A stretch of DNA of 64,000 bases. It comes from Porites lobata. Taxonomy: Eukaryota; Cnidaria; Anthozoa; Scleractinia; Poritidae. Shown piece by piece: positions 55,729 to 64,000 of the stretch. The stretch is taken from NCBI GenBank assembly GCA_942486035.1, contig CALNXK010000021.1:3431001-3495000 (forward strand), read 5' to 3'. The notes under the pieces were generated by a model, which saw only the letters and a list, made by a program, of their open reading frames with translations, searched no databases and was not told where the DNA came from. Position 1 is the first letter of the stretch. The number at the start of each line of letters is the position of its first letter. The translations under genes were made by a program, and so were the position numbers.

Positions 55729-55734
55729 AATAAA
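55729..55734 (+). terminator. Candidate poly(A) signal, CIRBP-like unit 2
   Basis: AATAAA about 270 bases after the stop, same context as 28873-28878. Confidence 0.65.
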
Positions 55735-58372
55735 TAAGAAGTGTTGATTAATAAGTTTCCTGTTGTATTTCGTTTATTGTCTTTAAGACCAGGGGCAGTA
55801 TCACTAAAATATAAGGCCACTTGAAAATTATGAGTATGGATCTGTTCTCATCAATACCTGATTTACACTGGGTCCCTGTGAATACCTAGACAGTTAGTAA
55901 AAACTAACTGCAAGGTTTTGCTTTTCATCAAAAAGCCTCAAGAGCATTTTATACACAAAAAGCCTTTTTTAATTATTATTTCAGTAAAACTACATATTTT
56001 GCAGTTCAAGATCTTAGTTAAGATTTCCAAAGGAAGTTCATGTTAATAGAAATTGACCTACCCTTGCTATAAAAATATTAAACAAAGCAGGAAAATGGTG
56101 GACTTGAACTTGAAAGTTGGGCTAAGGTTTTCAAGTTTGACCGTGTTTATTAAGAAACTTGCTCAAAACAGGTTTATTCCATAGCCCAGGCTTGTGGCTT
56201 TTTGTTTCAACACATATGCTGCCGTTGGGGAGAGGACTTTTGTAGTTGAGTGGGGAAGTAAGATACTTGGTTACAGATTATTTTTTTAAAAGGAAATTGC
56301 AACTTGGCACCAAAAAGAGATCAGATCTTGTTTTGTTTTATATATCTCGCCAAGCATCTTGTGCTCTTTTTTCGTGGCCTTGAAGACATGTAAAAGCAAG
56401 TTTCAATATGGTGCTCCTTTTTCATTTTAGCTACATGTAAATAGAAAAATATTATTATTACTGTTCAAATGATAATACTATTTTCAACAAAATGCAATAA
56501 AAAACACCGACTTTTGCACCCTCTTACCTTCTTACCTTCTATGTACAAGGGGGCTGTTTGATTTAAGTCCATGACAGTAGCAGGTGATTAAGCCTTAAGC
56601 CCTAAGTGTGATCAGCATCTCATTTCTCCTTCTGATAATCGTACAGTATAACTGCTTTATATTTTAACGGAGTGGTCACAAGAATGAAGGACTTGATCAC
56701 ACAAGATGAATTTGCTTGATACTTTACCAACCTTGCCACTCTACTTCTATAGTAACCAAATAGGGCCAACAAATGAGAATCTAAATTTTGATCCAAGTGT
56801 TTAATACAAAGGGTTAATATGCAAGCTACAACAGTGGAGAGTTACCTGGGTGCCGGTGGGTAGGGGTCTGGGGGTTGAAGTTGAGATAAGTTGATGAGGT
56901 GGGGAGAGAGGCAAAAAAGGTACTGGGAAATCCTAAGTTTTAAAATTGTCAGAGTTTGTCACAGCATCTCTGTACAATTTTGTTGTTTAATTAAGGGTTG
57001 ATGATGTACTGTGATTATTCTTGCACCGTCTCTTAACGATAGTATTCTGTTTGTCATTCTTACAAAAGGCCGTGACTGGTAATGCTCTGTACAACACCAT
57101 GATAGCACCATGTTCCTGTTACAATGTACTTATATATTGATGAGCTGAGATGTTTGTTACAAGAAAAAAATATTCAGTGCCAGGCTGACCTGAAACACGA
57201 TGAATGAATTTCCTCTGTTTATGACGTTCAGTGCTCTGAAGTAGACTTCCTGTTACCTTGATCCATGTGCTCTGAAATCCTCAACTTGTGACGTGTTCGA
57301 CTGATCCATGTTTTATGCGGAAACGGCTTGCCATACAAAGTCCAGCCATTTTTTAATATTATTTTCATTGTTATTGTTGTCGACCAGTATACATGTAGTT
57401 CTAAACTTGGAATGTTTATTCCTTGTTTGCCTTATCAATGCAGTTAAAGTAGACTGCTGTACTCATTAAAAGAAAACGTTTTGCAATGTCCATTGGAAGT
57501 AATAAAACTACTAAGTTTTAGCAACAGCAGGTCATTTCAAGTGGAAAGATTGTGATGATGATTATTTTTTCTTACAAAGTTGTTTGATATCCCATTCCCA
57601 CTTAAGGAGAGGCGCAAATTAACTTTTCTTGGCAGGAGGGTGATTTTCACATAAAAAAATGGGCAGTTGCGCTCTTCCTAAAAGTGGAATTCAAATCTGA
57701 ACAGATACTAATCTGTGCGTGGCTTAAACATTATTTGACCCCTATGAGATATTCTAAAACGGACAGGTAATTAAGTTTTGGAAGTTTCTATTTCTATAGA
57801 GAAGTTGCCAGTGGTGCTTTCTTCCTCACTATTAATTCATTTTTTGTTTACCTTGTATCTTCTTAATTTTGTTTTTATGGCAAAGCCTAAATGGTGCCAG
57901 TTTGGGTAAAGATATTATTCTGTCCTGAACGCCGTTAGTGAGATCAAAATCTCCCATTTACATCATTAAGTGAGACAAAGAGCATGTTTGCCCCTGTCAT
58001 GAAGGCTTTCCAGGCGTAATGACATTGCTTCTATCAAATGAGTTGTTTATGAAAATTGACCACTGCAAAGGTAACTCAAATGCTGTGATTTATGGGAACG
58101 ATTTGCATCACGTGACCTAAATATTTGACACTCCAGAAAATGTAAGGCCCAGCTAGACTTTAACCAAGGAGCTTTTTCGGTATTACAAAATAAGTATTGG
58201 TGCTTTGACCTCCAAGTGAGTTAGTTCAACAGTTAGGGTTTGGACTGACCTCGGGCTGGGGTTTGTGCTTCAAAAAGTCACGTGATAAGTATTTTCATCC
58301 ACACTGGAACACTCTAGGGTGACTAGCTATATGCTGTGCAAGGCTTGTAACAACTAGCCTTCCTATCTAAGT

Positions 58373-58441
58373 TAGCCTCCCACGCAGACGTTCTTAGGGG
58401 TGCGCGTGACGAACCCCTAAGAACGTCTGTGTAGGAGGCTA
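58373..58441. mobile_element. Hairpin MITE with perfect 9-bp target duplication, unit 2
   Basis: TAGCCTCCCACGCAGACGTT to complement GGAGGCTA; TATCTAAGT on both sides (58364-58372 and 58442-58450). Confidence 0.9.
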
Positions 58442-59738
58442 TATCTAAGTCCTTATCTTTTGCTTGGGTGGACATAAAACTTTCCAATTTTACTCTTACT
58501 GTAAATTATCCTTAGTTTGCAGTTTGCCGTATCGAAATGTCAACTTACGGGAAAAAAAAGCAATTTTGTTTAAGGCAGAAAGTTTAGTCATACCACTTGG
58601 GTCAAAGGTCAAATAAGAAGGTTGAAAGAGTAGAAAGAAATTAGATCTGTCAAAATTCACAGACTTGCTGTTGCAACAGACCCCTTTTTTAAAGCTCTTT
58701 GTCTATAAACGATTTAAAAAACATTGGTGAGTATAGGTCAAACTGAAGCATTCAGTTGATGTTAAAAGATGAAGCTCCTGATTTTGGAATTCATCTGTCC
58801 GCTGCCCTAGGTTTTTGAAGCCTTTCCTAAAGCCTGAGCCATTGTGTAAAGATTATTTACCGTGTCGCACGGAGGCCATGGCGTATTCTTCTGTAAATTG
58901 TGGTAAGTTTTGGTGTCTGACCTAATCAGCATGGATGATTGTAAGTAGCAAGATTGGTTTAACGTATGGGTATAGTTTTCCTGTAAGTGCCAGGGGGCGG
59001 GGGGAGGGGGTAAAACACCCGTGGGGGGTGCTCCCTGTGGTGGCTTATACCGGGAGGCTCCGCCCGAAAGGAGTACCTTTTTCAGGCTTCAGGTATATAA
59101 AAGGGTATGCATTTTACTTGTTGAAGTATATGAAAGGGTGAGGAAATCTGTCCTTTTGGTCGGTAAAGGCCCAACAGGGCTATATATACTAAGAGATGCA
59201 TTTCATGGCTGTGAAAAAGTCGAGAAAACGTTCTGTTTTTGTGATTTATTCTGGTTTTAAAGACAGTGCCTTTGGAGCAGTTTAAAAGGGATGGAAAGTC
59301 GTAAACTGGGTATGTGAAAGGAGTACCTTTTCTGCCAGAAATAGTATATGAAAGGGTAAGGAGTTGAACTTTGGAGCGGAGCCTCCCCATATAAAAGTAC
59401 CCCCCACCCCCTCCCCCCCCCCGGCTAAACATTTCCATCCAGGAATTGGATTTGGAATGTGCATATAATATCTGAACGTAATACCACATTGATCTACGTT
59501 CTATTTCGCGCATCATATTTGAGTTGGAGTCGTTGCTTCAAGACTTACCCAGACCCTGAAAGAATATTCTCACCTGGATTTTCCAGGGAAGGTACAACAT
59601 TTTTCAAAGTTTGTGAGGTGGAGGTCATCCTTTCACTCCCACTGTAAACCATGTTTCCTTTGTTTGCTAGAATTAAAGTGCCGTTCTAGTAAAAAGCAGG
59701 GTTGGGTGGAGGCGCCCACCAGCAGCCTTGCTTCTAGG

Positions 59739-59835
59739 TTCCCACGCAGACGTTCTTGGGGGTGCGTTACGCGTTTCTGTCCCACTGTAGGATTGCTTGA
59801 GGAGCCTAAAGAACGTCTGCGTCGCATGCTACCTC
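59739..59835. mobile_element. Decayed hairpin element
   Basis: CCCACGCAGACGTTCTTGGG and complement AAAGAACGTCTGCG; ends eroded. In the 410-base stretch replaced by hAT copy B in unit 1. Confidence 0.6.
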
Positions 59836-60488
59836 AGTCTTCCGTCCTTAAGTTTTAACTGGCCATTCTTATGAAGCGTGTTGCAACCATGTAAATAGCT
59901 CGCAGCCTTTGTCACTATAAAAATGTGAATTGGTGTACTGGAGATAAGACGCCGTTTATATGGAGAAAAGTTGTCCCTGGAAAGCGGGTCACCCTCCCAA
60001 GCGAGGGCCAAAGGCCCAGCCGGCTACGCGGGTCACCCTTCTAACCGAGCTGACTTGTTTCTCGTGTATACGGTTCGCCAAGTTGTGTAAGGGAATGTAG
60101 TAAAAGTTGGCTCGCCCAGGTTATCTTGAGTAGGCGGGTGACACTTCTGCTTGAGACAAGTTTCCTCGTCGTAAACCGGTCCTAAGGTGATGTTGCGTGC
60201 AACGCGCATTGCGCGACAGAGGACACAAGTTGTGTTACCATTAGATATATTGTAACCCGGTTCAGGGTACCCCTATGTGAGCTTTAGATTTGGAAAAAAG
60301 CCCTGGTTTTCCATCCAGTATTTCCCATCTCTCTTGGTCCCAGAAAAATTACAGTAACGGGGAGTCAACTTTGCAAAAACACGGTGTCGCGCTTATTTTA
60401 AGCATCCGAGGTTGACAACGAAGTACTTTTTGATACTTTGCATGCTCATGTCCATATAATGATACTATATTTAACGGTAGAAAAACAC

Positions 60489-60915
60489 TACAGTCGAACC
60501 TCCCGTAGGTCAACAACCAAAATGCGAAGACTTAGTGGTCGATTACCGTAGGTGGTCGATAACAAGAATCGATCAAGCAAGAGGTCTCTTAAAAGGTCCG
60601 ACATATCTACTTGATGGTAGATAAAATAATTTCTCGCATGCAATTTCGAAGTTATGATATGTGAAGTTGCATGTTGTTGTTAAAAAATATTCGTATACTC
60701 TAAGTATAATGCGTGAAGAGGTCTCTTACAAGAGGTTAAAAATAGTATAAAATTATTAAACAGTCAGCCCCGAAAATTGGTCGCAGTCGTTCACAAGAGG
60801 TAGTCGTTTACAGGAGGTTCCACCTGTAAGGCTTTGACTGGAAAACATTTTGGTGTATTGGATAGGTGGTTGCTTATGGGAGGTGGTCGCACATGGAAGT
60901 TCGATTGTACTGGCA
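60489..60915. mobile_element. Dispersed element, ACAGTCGAACCTCC ends, unit 2 copy
   Basis: Counterpart of 36243-36666 with the right end GTTCGATTGTACTG. Confidence 0.6.
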
Positions 60916-61051
60916 ACGAGGTGCCAGTTGGCTATGAAGAATTAGCCAGGGGGTGGTCTATCAGCTAACGAATCAGAAAAAGTGAAATATTGTGAAGGAA
61001 TAATAATATAAAGTCTACTTGTATTGCTTGGTGTTACTTTGCACTTAAATC

Positions 61052-61443
61052 ATTCCGTAAATTCCCCCTGGGCGTTATTTATTTCAAACCTATTTGAGGG
61101 GGACTCATTTGAGAGGGGGACCTTATTTAAGGTAGCAAAGATGATGGTACTAGTTCTCTCAAGTTCTCCATAAAGAACTAGAATACGAAGTGGAAAAGCT
61201 CAAGTACAAGAAGTTGGAGGTCATGTAGCCAAAGATCAGAAACAAATCCGAACTTCAAAGTTGGTGAATTAACCATCCCGGATCAGTCCACACGAAGTTT
61301 TACAGTCGTGATTGGTTAATACAGTCTATCATTTATTAGTGAAGTTTAATTTGGGGAGGGGAGGGGGGCTTATTTACCTTTCTTCCCCTGGAAAGGGGGG
61401 GAGGGTTATTTGAGAGGGCGGCGTAATAGAGGATTTACGGTAT
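61052..61443. mobile_element. TIR element, CCGTAAATTCC family, unit 2 copy
   Basis: Counterpart of 36796-37188; same coiled-coil-like internal segment. Confidence 0.72.
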
Positions 61444-61468
61444 TTGACAGCTATTGGTTTCTCATTAG

Positions 61469-62670
61469 GGATTTCAGTTAGTTCCACCGGAAAAGTCCAA
61501 AGCACTGTCTTTAGATCGTTACCAGTCTATAGCTGCTATTCCAGCCGATTGAAATAATAAAGAGTTTTTCCTAAATATTAATCGCAACTCACACAAACGC
61601 TGTCTGACGTCACCGGAAGTGACAGTGACCAAGAACAGGCCACGTCATCAACGTGCCTCGGATCCCAAAAACTACTGGTAAGGTACAGGAAGACCAATAT
61701 TCAGATACCTGCCAATTATGTAGCTTGTCAATTTATTTACGAAGGCGTTATGTTGTGTTGCAGTGATCTGAATTACCGTAATTGATCAAATTGACGCCAC
61801 CTCTTAAGTAAAGAAAATAACAGAGGAACTGTATGATCGACAGAGCGCATGACTACACAGGTGTTGAATTGATGATAACGATGACAAAAGTGGACTTTGT
61901 TCTTTCTTAGCTATCTTATGTTAAGTCACGGGCGTCAGTTTTATTAAGTGATATCGTTCGGCAAGATTTTCTTTTGTCCGCCAGACCGGGTAACTCTCTT
62001 AGTCTCGGTCAGTTTTTGCCATGTAAATGTTTCAAAGTTGGGTGACCCGCCTAGCTGGTCGGAGGCTTTTCGTCATTTAAAGTGACAATAGAAAGCCACA
62101 GCAAGAGCATCAAGTGAGAGTATAAGAGCTTTAACCGTCAAAGGACGTCATTTTCCCGCCATTTTGTTGTTATTGTTGTTTACGTGCTTAGCGACTATTC
62201 AGTAACCTTGAGAAAGTGAACCGCTGTTTGGCGGAGTTGTAAGATGCATGTAAACGCGAGTTAGTTTTTTTTACCCCACCTGAGCGGGTTACCTCACCTA
62301 TCTGGATCCCCCACGTCTATGTAAACAGGCCAAAAAACCTATTGCTTTTTTGACGTTCTTGTTGCTGTCGCCGTCGTCGGATCTCAAGGTCCCTAGTGAG
62401 GTGTCTGGAGAGCAGCCAGAATACCGCAACTTACAGAACTATGTCCCTTTTTCTCTCGTCCCTAGAGTCTTTCAGTGTACTATACTTGCTCACTTGATTA
62501 TTAACACAGGTACTATTTCGTTCGTCTTTAGTTACCGTCTTTGCATGCCGGAAAGGAAAGTATTTGAACCAAACGAGGCAGTATTCATTCACGAGGAAAT
62601 GGACAGTTATAATTGGAATTACTTGGACCAACACATTTGCGGAGACCAGGAATTTAACGAACTTATGGAG
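61469..62670 (+). pseudogene. DEPDC5: DEPDC5 third copy, two upstream exons, stop codon in the first
   Basis: Exons 61469-61677 (209 nt) and 62532-62670 (139 nt) are the counterparts of 37215-37423 and 38272-38410, with the same splice sites. In the first, codon 28 is TGA (61550-61552) where unit 2 has TCA, and the run after it is altered (IGRNSH is now INRNSH, with further replacements). The second exon is intact (YNWNYLDQHIC). The remainder of this copy would lie to the right, but sequence beyond 63570 no longer follows the unit. A pseudogene fragment is the simplest reading; a sequencing error at one base is the alternative. Confidence 0.82.
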
Positions 62671-63479
62671 GTAAATCCCCTCCTTGTGTTACTGACAGAG
62701 GGAGCTGAAACTTTTACACTAATATGTACTCTTTTCAACGTGTAACTGTCCGATTGTTTTGCTTCAAGTCATTTGGCTGCAGAATTGAGGGGGCTGTGTC
62801 ACGACTGTCTGGTTCATTTTCAGCGATTTTCGTGTGACCTTGAAATGAAAACGCGCGAACAAAACAGAAACAACAAACGAACGGAAATAGAGCCATTTGA
62901 TTGGTTTATTGAACAAATACAAACGCGCGTGGATTTTGATTGGTTAAGCGAACGCTCGGGTGAGAAAACTTCATGCCCGAGAACTTTTTAGAAATCCGCC
63001 GATACTTTGCTTTGACGTCATACTGTAACACGATTGGCCAATCGGACAATGCCTTCTCCATATCATATGCATATTTGGCGGGAAAACGAAGAGGCCTTGT
63101 TTTGATCTTTTCATCCATTTGCTGATAAAACAAGTAAGGAACACTTACAGTCCCTTACAGAAACCATTTTTCAAGGTCATACGAATATCGCTCTAACAGA
63201 GAGATTTAAAAGAGTCACGTTTACGAAAAACAGCAAACGTGAAATTCAAGTTGAGAATTTCTCACAACAGAAAATAAGCAGATAAAAACTGTCCCGGACA
63301 ATTCTTATGGATAAAATTGGCGTGAAACTCACTTATTTTTGAGTAACAGTACCACGACAACAACAACAACAACTTCATTCTTTGTACAAAAATACAAAAG
63401 TTTGATAAACAGTAAGGGACAATTAAGCGGAAAGCTTGGCGAAAACCTGAATCGTTATGACTCTAAGGGTGGATTTCCA

Positions 63480-63570
63480 CTGTCGTGTAATTTTCACGTG
63501 CGTACGCACGTAAATTTTACGCGCGTAAATAAAATAAAGGCAATGTATGGAAAGTCGGGCGTAAATGTTA
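63480..63570. mobile_element. Left half of TIR element at the end of unit homology
   Basis: Counterpart of 39432-39541; the right half is replaced by unrelated sequence beginning AAGGTGGCTCCCTAGAG. Confidence 0.75.
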
Positions 63571-63713
63571 AGGTGGCTCCCTAGAGTAAATTGGCCGTGC
63601 GCAGCCTGAGCACTAGAATGGCGCGAGCTTTAAAATCCGCGCGACGTCCACGCAAAAATAAAGCAAACATGGCCTCTTTGTTTCGAAATATTCCCCCCAA
63701 AAAACGTTATTAA

Positions 63714-64000
63714 CTTTCTGTTGGAGCTCATTGTGCGAAAAGTTTGGTTAGTGTAGGTCAAACATTTATGAGAGGAGACAATGTTAAATTACACCGGTTA
63801 CAAGTCACTATCGATCTCCATAAGAGTAAATTGTATGTGAAAACGAAGCAGAAATTTTCCAAAGACATCAGTTCGTTCGCTTCAAAAGTAGACAAACGTA
63901 AAATAGTCGAAGTAAATGGTGAAAGGAAACTTTACAAAGAAAACAAAGAAATAAGTACACTAACCCTAAAGGAAGCAATGTTACTGTTTCTGGCCTTTGG
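63714..64000 (+). CDS. Unrecognised open frame running off the window
   Basis: Open from 63714 (after TAA) to the end, about 95 codons; the first ATG is at 63768 (MRGDNVKLHRLQVTIDLHKS). Lys-rich with a hydrophobic end TLTLKEAMLLFLAF. No family recognised. Could be an exon, a single long exon of a new gene or part of a transposon; it is the first sequence outside the duplicated unit. Confidence 0.3.

Larger units (their letters stand above)
55459..61468. other. Non-coding tail, unit 2
   Basis: No supported exon. Colinear with 28604-37214 but without the foldback, the 32708-32966 element, hAT copy B and the Harbinger-like element. Holds the hairpin 58373-58441, the GGAGGCTCCGCC element 58985-59420, a decayed hairpin 59739-59835 and repeats 60489-60915 and 61052-61443. 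Confidence 0.7.

Overview
The window is nuclear DNA of an animal, most likely an anthozoan cnidarian and probably a stony coral. The evidence is small exons with GT-AG introns, metazoan DEPDC5 and CIRBP/RBM3-type genes, and a dense load of short palindromic and terminal-inverted-repeat elements, a tRNA-derived SINE and a Penelope-like retroelement that resemble coral genomic repeats. No tool was run; exon borders come from reading frames, splice sites and phase matching, and the species is inferred.

The layout is a tandem segmental duplication. Unit 1 fills 1-40040 and unit 2 begins at 40041. Landmark pairs are 1/40041, 4368/40762, 5262/41745, 7182/43777, 9286/44655, 11602/47076, 12775/48166, 22121/51262, 25284/53956, 28452/55310, 37215/61469 and 38272/62532. 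Homology stops at about 39540/63570. Each unit holds, all on the + strand, the 3' exons of a DEPDC5 gene (GATOR1 subunit, brake on mTORC1), then a complete four-exon cold-inducible, glycine-rich RNA-binding protein gene (CIRBP/RBM3 type), then a long non-coding tail, then upstream DEPDC5 exons that lead into the next unit. Because the CIRBP-tail to DEPDC5-exon junction occurs twice, at least three successive (partial) units are represented.

Region by region. 1-13315: ten 3' exons of DEPDC5 (the 5' part lies outside the window), with introns full of mobile-element debris. 13316-22120: repeat-rich intergenic. 22121-28603: CIRBP-like gene, unit 1. 28604-37214: intergenic tail with a better conserved block near 30.6-31 kb and several transposons. 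37215-48703: a second DEPDC5-like gene that lacks four exons (217 codons) but stays in frame through the stop. 48704-51261: shortened intergenic stretch. 51262-55458: CIRBP-like gene, unit 2. 55459-61468: tail. 61469-62670: the start of a third DEPDC5 copy whose first exon carries a stop codon. 63570 onward: sequence unrelated to unit 1, with an ORF running off the end.

The most striking signals are four. The two CIRBP-like genes differ in their RRM exons by about 18 amino-acid replacements and only about 2 silent changes, while introns and UTRs around them differ by only a few percent. The DEPDC5 deletion in unit 2 preserves the frame. The third DEPDC5 fragment has a nonsense codon. Finally, a series of mobile elements can be dated and delimited exactly because one unit carries the insertion and the other carries the empty site.
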